A stretch of DNA of 64,000 nt from CAMLJR01 sp964631955. GTDB lineage: Bacteria > Pseudomonadota > Gammaproteobacteria > Pseudomonadales > CAMLJR01. The DNA lies in NCBI GenBank assembly GCA_964631955.1, contig CAZWBA010000001.1:1-64000 (forward strand), written 5' to 3'. Both the position numbers and the translations under genes were made by a program. Positions 41,620-49,911 of this stretch are shown piece after piece; the first letter of the stretch is position 1, and the number at the start of each line of letters is the position of its first letter. The notes under the pieces are model-generated. The model ran no database searches. It saw only the letters and a program-made list of their open reading frames with translations, and was not told the origin of the DNA.

Positions 41620-43206
41620 CTACAAATCGCCAACGACTGAATAACTAATACTGCCAACTATTCCTTGATCCTGGAGCTTTTCAATTTTTGGATATTCGTG
41701 TCCTTTCCAAATATCACCACCACCCACCGCTGCTTTTTTTGCGGACTGGACAACATTGATATCTCCAGAAGCTCCCTGCGCGTACTTTTCCGACAATCCA
41801 GTCCAAAACTGATATCCATTGGGAGGCGGATCTTTATCCCAACCTGGAAAACTAGTTTTGAGTTCTGGCCACTCATCAACGATGCGGCCACCATTAGTTG
41901 TTTCGAGCGTAACACCTTCAATTTCTTTTGCAAATTTCTGTGCCTCGCCCTTATTTCCCGACCAAAAAACTGCTTTATCTTTCGGAGAAGAAACGTCTAA
42001 ACGATCAATAAGAGCCTGTGGCTTTTCGGCTGCTGGAATATTTGGATTATCTAATACTTCCTTCTTTAAATAGCTCTGTGCTTCCTCTATCTTCGCATCG
42101 CGGGTTACAGGATCACCACGTTTTTCAGCAGAAGCGGCCTCATCTGAGAGCTGTTTAACATGCTTAGCATCTGCAGCCACCTTTGCACGAGCCACATCTT
42201 GCTTTCTTGTATTTGCGCCGCCATCTATAGCCGGAACATCATCCGCTTTATCTTTAAGCGGCGGTTTTTCTTCCGGTGGCTTCGGTGGTGGTGTGGTTTT
42301 TTTCGGTGGTGTTGTTCTACCAGTCGTTGGTTTTGCAGCAGCTCTCGCCGCTGGTTCATCCCCATGACGCAGAATTTGCCCCGGTACATCGCGCACATGT
42401 TGTCTCGCCGGTGTTGCGGTTTGCTGTCTGGGTGCACGGACTCCAGCGGGAACCGTGTGGGTTTCGCGCGGCAATGTTTCGGCTAAGACCTTTGCCAACC
42501 GGACATCGAGTTCAGCCATTGCCAGTGGAATTTTTCGTACTGCGGCGGTTTGCACCGCGTAAAACGATCGTTCCCATGCTCTGAGTTTGGCGACCACATT
42601 GCGCGTATATTGAAAATATGAAAGCGATTCCAGATGCTTCGCTAGCCCGCGCGTAATATCAATTAATTTTCCCGTGAATTGTCTGACTGCCGAAAGCAGT
42701 GCCTGGTTATATTTGGCAAATTTTATGGCTCTCAGAAATTTGAGAATGTCGCCGCGAATGAACCGCTGCAAAAAATGAATGATATCGACGAGTTTCGTTG
42801 AGGCTTTCACGAGCAATAGCATCACCGCGCGCAACGCAGCCCCAAGCTCGGAGCCCGCAATGCCCCCTACCACCGCGCCGACTCCAGCTGCGGCCGCGCC
42901 TGCGGCTGCCATTGCCAACGGCAACGCGATGGTTATTAAGCACGCACACAGCAGCACCCATTCCAACTCTTCTTCGCGCTTCTCGGGATGTCTTGCCATT
43001 CGCAAAATGACGGCGATTGCATCGCGGGCACTGGTGGCAATGACGACAGCTGGAATAAAACTTACCAGCATGTCAGCGATAATTGCCGAGAGTGGTCGGT
43101 TGTCTTCGAACTCGCCCAATAAAACCGATTTGAGCCAATGAAAGCCGCCGACGACGCTATCCCAAGCATCATCTATAACGGAGGAGTGCTGTTGCACCCC
43201 GCTCAT
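41620..43206 (-). CDS. T6SS polymorphic-toxin-like effector
   Basis: The 528-residue protein has a membrane-active N-terminal region with hydrophobic segments at about 42-60 and 82-122 (LLCACLITIALPLAMAAAGAAAAGVGAVVGG), a helical section (to about 250), a Pro/Lys/Thr linker (TTPPKKTTPPPKPPEEKPP, about 298-316), a charged helical stretch, and a C-terminal domain (about 400-528) with VFWSGNKGEAQKFAKEIEGVTLETTNGGRIVDEW, GYQFWTGLSEKYAQGASGDINVVQ and GGGDIWKGHEYPKIEKL. This is the modular layout of T6SS cargo toxins; the tip looks enzymatic but I do not recognise its class. The ATG overlaps the vgrG stop (ATGA, SD GGAG), so it is coupled to its carrier. No Eag-type chaperone gene is adjacent. Confidence 0.8.
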   Translation of the reverse strand: MSGVQQHSSVIDDAWDSVVGGFHWLKSVLLGEFEDNRPLSAIIADMLVSFIPAVVIATSARDAIAVILRMARHPEKREEELEWVLLCACLITIALPLAMAAAGAAAAGVGAVVGGIAGSELGAALRAVMLLLVKASTKLVDIIHFLQRFIRGDILKFLRAIKFAKYNQALLSAVRQFTGKLIDITRGLAKHLESLSYFQYTRNVVAKLRAWERSFYAVQTAAVRKIPLAMAELDVRLAKVLAETLPRETHTVPAGVRAPRQQTATPARQHVRDVPGQILRHGDEPAARAAAKPTTGRTTPPKKTTPPPKPPEEKPPLKDKADDVPAIDGGANTRKQDVARAKVAADAKHVKQLSDEAASAEKRGDPVTRDAKIEEAQSYLKKEVLDNPNIPAAEKPQALIDRLDVSSPKDKAVFWSGNKGEAQKFAKEIEGVTLETTNGGRIVDEWPELKTSFPGWDKDPPPNGYQFWTGLSEKYAQGASGDINVVQSAKKAAVGGGDIWKGHEYPKIEKLQDQGIVGSISYSVVGDL

Positions 43207-46085
43207 GCGACTCCATCCGTGGATGATGAGCCGACTACCATATTGAGAAACTCATGCACATCATCATCGAGTATTGCCTGCACACTCGATGTAGGCGTTT
43301 TGGTTTCCTGTATATATTCCACCTTAGCCATCGTGCCAGCAGAAAGACCGCTGATACGCGCGAAACCTTCTGCATCTGTAACACCGCGATGCGTACTACC
43401 ATCGGAAAGCGTTGCGATAAATTGCTGCCCTGCAATACCCTCACCCAGCCAATTCACATGGCGGAATTCGAGCTCGGTCGGCTTAAGCTCACCCTGTGGC
43501 AAATGCGGCATTGCGGCATTTTTGCTAGCGGGCCCGGTCACCGCATGCTGATTACCCTTGAATGTCAACGCGCCGGGACAATGCAATTCGATATTGCCAC
43601 CGCCGATGCGCACGTACGCACCACCGCACGTCATTAAAATTTCCTTCTGCGCGCTCCATGTTTGCTTTTGCTTGAGCGCGTTCAGGCGAATATTTTTATC
43701 GGCGGTGATTTCAATATCGGCGCTCTGGGCCTGAATCTGTACATTGCCTTTCGCTGCGATAATTTTGAAACTTTCTTTCAGCTTGTTTTGTGCACCCGCG
43801 ACAAATAACGAAATGCTTTCAGCGACATTGTGCAGCCAACGCTTGTTCGTGCTTTGATGGGTATCCCGCTGCGCGATCTGATCGACATTATTACCCGCGG
43901 TCATGGTCATCGATTGCGGTGTGGTTTGAATAAGACCCGCTTCGCCATGCATCAACAACAATGGTTTTTGCCCCTGTTGATCGCCCGCGCCAGTTTTCGT
44001 ATCGGGATCGGTGTTTGTGTTTTTCTCTAAATTACGCACAGCATCTTTCACATGATGCATATGGCCTTGGTTTTTTTCGCTGCCGCTTTGCGAATCGACC
44101 TCAACCGTTTTATTGTTTTTTCCGGTTTCCGGTTGGTTGGCATTTTGTGCTTTCGCGGTATCGCCCAGTTGATCGGCCAGATTCGCGGCAGCATCGAGTT
44201 GTGCCAATGCCTTATCGCGTTGTAATTGTTTGCCATTGGCATTAGGTTGCGCCTCAGTGGTAATCAATAGTCCTTGTTCAGCTCTGATCGCACCGGCATT
44301 GTCGGTTCTTAATTCGAACCCTTCACCACGCGCCTCGCCATTTCCGTTAGTTCGCGGATGAATCAGAAAACCCTGATTGAGCTGCGTCTTGCCGTGTTCG
44401 GTCGATAAAGTCGTTCTAATCTCACCGGTGGTGTCATCGAACACCAATTCGTTGTGACGGCTGCCTTTATATTCGTGCGTTTTAATGCCTGATAAAGTTT
44501 TGTTCGCCGGTAGCGATCCCGCATTCTGAAACGTCGGCGGATTTTGCTGACCGTTGTAGAGCACTCCCGTCACGATCGGACGATCGATATCGCCCTCGAT
44601 AAAATTGACAAGCACCTCCTGCCCGATGCGCGGAATGAATTGATGCCCCCAATTAGCACCAGCGCTCGGATAGCACACACGCACCCAACACGAGCTGTAA
44701 TCATCTTTCGCAGCGCCCACACCGTGTTTGCCCGTATCGTGGTCCTGTTCGCGTGCCCAGTGAAATTGAATTTTGATTCGACCCAGTTCATCGGTATGGA
44801 TTTCCTCGCCCGCGGGGCCCACCACAGTCGCGGTTTGTGTACCGCGCATGGTGGGTTTGGCGTGTCGCGTGTGAGCGTAATCCGGAACGATCGGAATATT
44901 TTTTCGAACGACCTGAAAGCGGTTTTGATAACCGGATTCCGTTAGATGGCTACGACTGGGCGACATCCCGTACAGATACTTCTCGAAGTCGGCCGGCAAG
45001 TTATTGCGCGCCTCGAAGGTATGACTGAGTACGACAAATTCGTTATCACCATCATGATTGGGATGTTCTGTCAGTACGAAGATTTGACCCGCGCCGAGGC
45101 CGCGCACGACACCCGAGCCAGCGAATGTTTTACTTTGCAGGTCCTGCGCCTGCTGGCGCAATTGCGCGTAGCGATTCAGTTCGCTGTCGTCGGCCCCGTA
45201 GTACAAACTCTGTGGGTCATAATTTTCCAGCGAGGCGGTTAAACCGGCGCCGTTGTCGCCATGGTCGATCGCGGAACTATCGCTGCCTTGCTGCGTTAAA
45301 ACACCTTTGTAATCAAAGCTCGCGAGTGTCACCGAGCCACTTTGTATTTGACGCGAGGCCTGCCACTGCGTTATCGAATCGTCTTCTTCGGTGACATCGG
45401 CGCGATGAAAACGAACAATGGATTGAGGTGCAGCTCTTAATTCACTGCCTGTATCGAACAGAACCAGCGTATGCAAGCCGATCGCCTCTGCATCGTGCTC
45501 GAACTCGAAGCAATATGAAATGCCCTCCTCACACAGCAAGCGCTCGATGAAATCGAAATCGCTCTCGCGATATTGTTGGCAGTAATTGCGCGAAGGGTAG
45601 CTTTGTGTGAGTGCGATTCGATGGCGAAAATATCGTGCGAACACCGGATTTTTTTGCATATGTTCGTCGAGCAGAAGACCGACGATATCGACGACGCTCT
45701 TATCCTGAAAGACACGGCTATTTCGACGCAGCCTCAAGGCTGAAAACGCAGGCTCGACGGTTAGACCGTAGTGTGCAAAGCCACCATCGCTGCCGAGTTG
45801 TTGCGATGCAGTCACGACCCCCGAAGCGACGCGTTCACCGCCATTACCGAGGTGAATGACAATATCGACTCCGCAGCCGATAAGTTTCTTGAGCGCCAGC
45901 GAAATGTCGCTACTCAGACATTCGATATTGAATATATAGGGTGCGCTGACAGATTCATACGCACTGATCGAGTGCGGCAGTAATTGAGCTTCCAGAGACG
46001 CATCCGAAAGATGCAGGGAAAATAGACGCTTTTCCTGACTGAAGGCTGATGCGAAAGCGGCGAGCGCATTGGACAGCATGTCCAT
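43203..46085 (-). CDS. vgrG: VgrG spike protein 1 (TssI) with C-terminal extension
   Basis: The 960-residue protein has gp27/gp5-like VgrG domains: SAPYIFNIECLSSDISLALKKLIGCGVDIVIHLGNGGERVASGVV, YCQQYRESDFDFIERLLCEEGISYCFEFEH, the gp5 OB-fold (RGTQTATVVGPAGEEIHTDELGRIKIQFHWAREQD, SCWVRVCYPSAGANWGHQFIPRIGQEVLVNFIEGDIDRPIVTGVLYNG), a DUF2345 helix (SLFVAGAQNKLKESFKIIAAKGNVQIQAQSADIEITADKNIRL) and, after residue 860, a transthyretin/Ig-like extension (LEFRHVNWLGEGIAGQQFIATLSDGSTHRGVTDAEGFARISGLSAG). The extension probably docks the effector encoded next, with which it overlaps by four bases. It carries the toxin to the target cell. Confidence 0.95.
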   Translation of the reverse strand: MDMLSNALAAFASAFSQEKRLFSLHLSDASLEAQLLPHSISAYESVSAPYIFNIECLSSDISLALKKLIGCGVDIVIHLGNGGERVASGVVTASQQLGSDGGFAHYGLTVEPAFSALRLRRNSRVFQDKSVVDIVGLLLDEHMQKNPVFARYFRHRIALTQSYPSRNYCQQYRESDFDFIERLLCEEGISYCFEFEHDAEAIGLHTLVLFDTGSELRAAPQSIVRFHRADVTEEDDSITQWQASRQIQSGSVTLASFDYKGVLTQQGSDSSAIDHGDNGAGLTASLENYDPQSLYYGADDSELNRYAQLRQQAQDLQSKTFAGSGVVRGLGAGQIFVLTEHPNHDGDNEFVVLSHTFEARNNLPADFEKYLYGMSPSRSHLTESGYQNRFQVVRKNIPIVPDYAHTRHAKPTMRGTQTATVVGPAGEEIHTDELGRIKIQFHWAREQDHDTGKHGVGAAKDDYSSCWVRVCYPSAGANWGHQFIPRIGQEVLVNFIEGDIDRPIVTGVLYNGQQNPPTFQNAGSLPANKTLSGIKTHEYKGSRHNELVFDDTTGEIRTTLSTEHGKTQLNQGFLIHPRTNGNGEARGEGFELRTDNAGAIRAEQGLLITTEAQPNANGKQLQRDKALAQLDAAANLADQLGDTAKAQNANQPETGKNNKTVEVDSQSGSEKNQGHMHHVKDAVRNLEKNTNTDPDTKTGAGDQQGQKPLLLMHGEAGLIQTTPQSMTMTAGNNVDQIAQRDTHQSTNKRWLHNVAESISLFVAGAQNKLKESFKIIAAKGNVQIQAQSADIEITADKNIRLNALKQKQTWSAQKEILMTCGGAYVRIGGGNIELHCPGALTFKGNQHAVTGPASKNAAMPHLPQGELKPTELEFRHVNWLGEGIAGQQFIATLSDGSTHRGVTDAEGFARISGLSAGTMAKVEYIQETKTPTSSVQAILDDDVHEFLNMVVGSSSTDGVA

Positions 46086-46150
46086 ATCGACGAAAATCCG
46101 GAATCCATTTTCGGGAAAAATGTCCGCACCGTGGCGCGGACATTCAGTAC

Positions 46151-46645
46151 TCAGGCAGCGACCTTATTCGTGGTCAGATCCCAGCCTGCATTGACATTAC
46201 CGCCACCAGTGCCGTCGGCACGTTTCTGCTGCGAGTAAGTCCATTTGATTTTTCCGTAAGAGAACTTGACGGTTTCCGTGGGAAAACCTTCGCCCGCAGT
46301 ACCACCCGATTCGATCGCAGAAACCAACACCTGCTCAAGTTTCACTTCAAGGTATTTCACCTGATCTCCTCCGGCACGGCAGATTTCAAGTATGACTTCC
46401 TTGATATGTTTGCCGCTGGCACACGCTTCGTAAATTTTCGGGCTCGCTTTATCCAGCAGATGCTGGATATCGAACGTGCCAAAATCCACACGCTCGGCGG
46501 TTGCACCGCCAGCGGAGCTCGCCGTTGCAGAGGCAGGCTGCGACATGCTCTGGCTGAAATGGGTTATTTCAATCCAGTCTTTGTGCTTGGCATCCGTCGA
46601 TTCGCCCGGAATACCTTCGATCTTCAAGAATGCATCAAACGCCAT
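46151..46645 (-). CDS. hcp: Hcp tube protein (TssD)
   Basis: The protein of 164 residues is an Hcp: MAFDAFLKIEGIPGESTDAKHKDWIEITHFSQSMSQPAS, RVDFGTFDIQHLLDKASPKIYEACASGKHIKEVILEICRAGGDQVKYLEVKLEQVLVSAIESGG, and FSYGKIKWTYSQQKRADGTGGGNVNAGWDLTTNKVA. It stacks as hexameric rings to form the inner tube. The ATG at 46645 with GGAG seven bases upstream is the true start; the open frame extends further upstream without support. It is the sheath-operon member between tssC and vgrG. Confidence 0.97.
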   Translation of the reverse strand: MAFDAFLKIEGIPGESTDAKHKDWIEITHFSQSMSQPASATASSAGGATAERVDFGTFDIQHLLDKASPKIYEACASGKHIKEVILEICRAGGDQVKYLEVKLEQVLVSAIESGGTAGEGFPTETVKFSYGKIKWTYSQQKRADGTGGGNVNAGWDLTTNKVAA

Positions 46646-46835
46646 GTTCGACTCCTTGTCGAGTTTGTTGGTTAAAAGTGACGTTATCGACGCCTCGTCC
46701 TGAGCGCATCGAATAACAATGCTGATAACAGCCAGCAAAAAACTCCCGGTCTACAACCTGGAATGGCAATACCGCCCTGTATTGCCGTCGTGATGAATTT
46801 CATCACCTCTTCTGCAATCAACGTACGTCAATGAA
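46646..46835 (-). promoter_or_regulatory. tssC-hcp intergenic region with hairpin and palindrome
   Basis: This 190-base gap in the minus T6SS arm contains the hairpin GGCAATAC-CGCCCT-GTATTGCC (46765-46786) and, next to tssC, the palindrome GTGATGAA-T-TTCATCAC (46790-46806). The hairpin may end or attenuate the tssB-tssC transcript, allowing hcp its own promoter, as expected for a highly expressed gene. No certain promoter is seen. Confidence 0.45.
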
Positions 46836-48320
46836 TCAACGACTTGATTGTGGAAGCTCGGCCACCAAACGCAGCGAAATCGTCAATTCATCGAGCTGAA
46901 AATGCGGGCGCAGGAATGCAGCCGCGCGATAAACACCAGGCTTGCCCGGCACCTCGACCACATCGACCTGCGCCTCCCGCAAAGGGAATTTGGCTTTGGA
47001 TTCCTGGCTCGCCGAATCGTCGAGCAAGACGTATTGAGATAGCCAGGTGTTCAGATAATCCTGCACACCCTGACGCGATGCGAAGCTGCCAATCTTGTCG
47101 CGCATGATCGCCTTCATGTAATGCGCAATACGCGACACCGCGAAAATATAGGGCAGCTGTGAGGACAGCCGGGCGTTCGCATTGGCTGCATCGGTGTTAT
47201 AAAGCCGCGGACGCTGCGCGGATTGACCGCTGAAGAAAGCCGCATAGTCCGTATTCTTGCAGTGGACCAACGAGATAAACCCCAGATCGGATAACACTTT
47301 TTCATTGCGATCGGTGATGGCCACTTCGGTGGGGCATTTCAGCGCGATCTCACCGTCGTCGGTTTGAAAGGTATGCGTCGGCAAATTATTGACGAGGCCG
47401 CCGTTTTCCACACCGCGAATAGCCGCCAGCCAGCCGTAACTGGCGAAGGCTTCAGTCAGTCGCGTAGCGAAAGCGTATGACGCATTCGTCCACAGATATT
47501 TGTCATGGTTCGATCCATCGCAGTCTTCTTCGAAATTGAATTCTTCCACCGGCACGGTATCGCGCCCGTATGGCAGGCGCCCCAGAACATTCGGCAATAC
47601 CAGCCCGACATAACGCGAGTCCTCCGATTCGCGAAAACTTTTCCATTTCGCGTACTCGACGGTATCGAACACCTTGCTCAGATCTCTCGGCCTGCCGATA
47701 TCGGTAAACGTTTCAAGCCCGAACAGTGTGGGCGAGGCGGCAGAAATGAATGGTGCATGCGCGGCGGCAGCGACATGGGACACCTGCTCCAGCAAATAAA
47801 AATCTTCCGGGTGCCGGCCGAAACTGTAATCGCCAATCAATGCCGCGTAGGGACCGCCGCCGAAGGTGCCGTACTCTTCTTCGTACACTTTTTTGAACAA
47901 CGCACTTTGATCGAAATCCGGCGCCGCCTTGAAATCCTTGATCAAGTCTTTCCTCGACGTGTTGAGCACCTTGATCTTCAACATCGGACTGGTTTCGGAT
48001 TCGCGCACCAGATATTTCAAACCACGCCACGAAGCTTCGAGTGTCTGAAATTCGGGGCAGTGCATAACCGCATTGAGTTGCGCAGAAATGAGCTGGTCGA
48101 GCTCTGCAACACGCGCATCGAGACTTGCGACGAGGTCAGACGATACAGTGACCGTACCCGACAGAACCTGATCGACCAGCTCGGCAATCAGCCCCTTCGC
48201 ATGCGTCTTTTCCGAATCGTTTACCGCCACCCGGCTTTGCTCGACGATGGTTTCAAGCAATGAAAAATCCTGATTCACCTCGGCAGCTATTTCCTGCACG
48301 GCTTCCGCTGTCACGCTCAT
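46836..48320 (-). CDS. tssC: T6SS contractile sheath large subunit TssC
   Basis: The 494-residue protein matches TssC/VipB: LDQLISAQLNAVMHCPEFQTLEASWRGLKYLVRESETSPMLKIKVLNTSRKDLIKDF, FGGGPYAALIGDYSFGRHPEDFYLLEQVSHVAAAAHAPFISAASPTLFGLE, VLPNVLGRLPYGRDTVPVEEFNFEE and FAVSRIAHYMKAIMRDKIGSF, ending in REAQVDVVEVPGKPGVYRAAAFLRPHFQLDEL. It pairs with TssB to build the sheath and is recycled by TssH. It follows tssB after 11 bases. Confidence 0.97.
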   Translation of the reverse strand: MSVTAEAVQEIAAEVNQDFSLLETIVEQSRVAVNDSEKTHAKGLIAELVDQVLSGTVTVSSDLVASLDARVAELDQLISAQLNAVMHCPEFQTLEASWRGLKYLVRESETSPMLKIKVLNTSRKDLIKDFKAAPDFDQSALFKKVYEEEYGTFGGGPYAALIGDYSFGRHPEDFYLLEQVSHVAAAAHAPFISAASPTLFGLETFTDIGRPRDLSKVFDTVEYAKWKSFRESEDSRYVGLVLPNVLGRLPYGRDTVPVEEFNFEEDCDGSNHDKYLWTNASYAFATRLTEAFASYGWLAAIRGVENGGLVNNLPTHTFQTDDGEIALKCPTEVAITDRNEKVLSDLGFISLVHCKNTDYAAFFSGQSAQRPRLYNTDAANANARLSSQLPYIFAVSRIAHYMKAIMRDKIGSFASRQGVQDYLNTWLSQYVLLDDSASQESKAKFPLREAQVDVVEVPGKPGVYRAAAFLRPHFQLDELTISLRLVAELPQSSR

Positions 48321-48331
48321 GATCTGTCTCC

Positions 48332-48832
48332 TTACCCGGCCGCTTTTTCAGCGGCGATAGATTTAAGTTTTTCGGTATCGCGAACGATTTCGTCCAGCAG
48401 CACCTCCAGCTTGTCGTTACCGATGACCTTGTTGCGCAAATCGGATAATTTTCCACGAATTTCCAGCAAATGTCTGAGCGGATCGATCTGATCCACGAGA
48501 CGCGCCGGTTCGAAATCCTCAAGCTTCTCGAAATTCAGCTCGACCGCCATTTTGCTGTTGTCGTCGAGCAGCCGGTTGTCGACCTGCAGAGTCAGACGAG
48601 GCGCCATACCCTTGAGCACATCATCAAAATTATCCTTATCGATCTGCACGAATTTCCGATCTTTCAATTTTTCCAGCGGCTCCTTGCGGTTACCGCTGTA
48701 ATCACCCATGACCCCGAGAACAAAGGGCAATTCTTTCGTTTCAATGGCATCGCCCACTTCGACGTCGTAAGTAATTTGAACGCGCGGCGGGCGAACCCGC
48801 GATAACTTCTGCTGCGTGCTGTCTTTGCTCAT
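48332..48832 (-). CDS. tssB: T6SS contractile sheath small subunit TssB
   Basis: The 166-residue protein is TssB/VipA: VQITYDVEVGDAIETKELPFVLGVMGDYSGN, LKDRKFVQIDKDNFDDVLKGMAPRLTLQVDNRL, MAVELNFEKLEDFEPARLVDQIDPLRHLLEIR. It forms the sheath with TssC. A GAGGGACATGAT stretch precedes the ATG. Confidence 0.97.
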   Translation of the reverse strand: MSKDSTQQKLSRVRPPRVQITYDVEVGDAIETKELPFVLGVMGDYSGNRKEPLEKLKDRKFVQIDKDNFDDVLKGMAPRLTLQVDNRLLDDNSKMAVELNFEKLEDFEPARLVDQIDPLRHLLEIRGKLSDLRNKVIGNDKLEVLLDEIVRDTEKLKSIAAEKAAG

Positions 48833-48858
48833 ATCATGTCCCTCTTGTCGGTATTTAC

Positions 48859-49902
48859 TTACTGGTAACTGAATTTATCGCGCTCACTGAGACGCATGCC
48901 GATCTGCTTTGTGCAATCGAATATCGTTTGTATCGATGCGCCGGTTTCCGATACCAGTCGAGTCAGCGCATAACTAATTTCTGCGTAACAGGGATGCGAG
49001 CACCACACTTCATGTTCTGATGTCAGCATCAGGCCGCGCACCTTGGCAGAATGAATCAACGGTAATAGCGGAGAAAACTGCTCCGAAAAGATATCGAGTG
49101 CGATGACGATAAAATCGTCGCGAAAGAAAAACCCGACGATGCGCCGCACATCGCCTGCAAGATTGCCAACGAGCGCAAGCCACACGGAAGTGATCAGCAG
49201 AGATGAACCCTGCCTGTCAGGCAGAGGTAAAACGATTTCCTGTGCCGTGACACGATGTGGAAAATGCCGAATGAAATTGGCGTAGAAGGTAATATTGATC
49301 AGCGCCTGCTCGAGCAGAGCCTGCGGATATGCCATACGCAAAATATTCTGCAGATACGACGCATCGTGCTCGTCGGAAAATCGCTGCAGAAGCGCACCCG
49401 CCAGATCGAAATCAGTTCCGGTTTGAACTGCACTTCCCGCAAAACCTTCCAGAAAACTGCGACAGCTCACCGCATCCACCGAATTATTGATGGCGTTGCC
49501 AAGCTGATTCAGTAAACCGCTGTAAAAAACCTCATAGGCCAGCGGCAATAAATGCAAATTATCACCAATATCCGACGTCGCGCGGGTTACTCCGGCAACC
49601 AATGGAAAACGGCGAAGTTCCATATCATGGCTGGGGAACTGCCCACCGATAAACCAGGCCTGTGCATCACCCGCGCGATATGCAAACAGACTCGCATCGG
49701 TGGCATCGTAGGCCGATTCCCATCCGTCACTCTGAGTCAGTCTGACAACGGCGGCCGCGAGCAGCTGATCGTATTCGTGAGCAACAGGATTGGTCGCATT
49801 GATGCGCAAAAAATCTGCACGGCACGGCAATTTTCCAAACAGCGAGAAGCTTGCTACGGATTTCGGTTCGTCTTGTCGCCAGAATGCGAAAGCCATCTGC
49901 AT
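48859..49902 (-). CDS. tagF: T6SS-associated protein TagF/ImpM
   Basis: The 347-residue protein begins with the TagF domain: FSLFGKLPCRADFLRINATNPVAHEYDQLL, QAWFIGGQFPSHDMELRRFPLVAGV. In systems where it is known, TagF represses T6SS through the Fha protein of the threonine-phosphorylation pathway. Neither Fha nor PpkA/PppA genes are in this window. The protein is longer than the minimal TagF, with a C-terminal region of about 180 residues of unknown role. It lies between tssM and tssB. Confidence 0.88.
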   Translation of the reverse strand: MQMAFAFWRQDEPKSVASFSLFGKLPCRADFLRINATNPVAHEYDQLLAAAVVRLTQSDGWESAYDATDASLFAYRAGDAQAWFIGGQFPSHDMELRRFPLVAGVTRATSDIGDNLHLLPLAYEVFYSGLLNQLGNAINNSVDAVSCRSFLEGFAGSAVQTGTDFDLAGALLQRFSDEHDASYLQNILRMAYPQALLEQALINITFYANFIRHFPHRVTAQEIVLPLPDRQGSSLLITSVWLALVGNLAGDVRRIVGFFFRDDFIVIALDIFSEQFSPLLPLIHSAKVRGLMLTSEHEVWCSHPCYAEISYALTRLVSETGASIQTIFDCTKQIGMRLSERDKFSYQ

Positions 49903-49911
49903 CAGCCTTAT

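Noticed and set aside
46049..46675. A 208-codon plus-strand frame across hcp.
   Set aside because: hcp on the minus strand has a perfect family match and ribosome binding site; this frame does not.
46151..46738. Extending Hcp to an upstream start at 46738.
   Set aside because: The internal ATG at 46645 has GGAG at the right distance, and the protein then begins at the conserved MAFDAF start.
47505..48263. A 252-codon plus-strand frame inside tssC.
   Set aside because: It lies wholly within a core T6SS gene on the opposite strand and encodes no recognisable protein.
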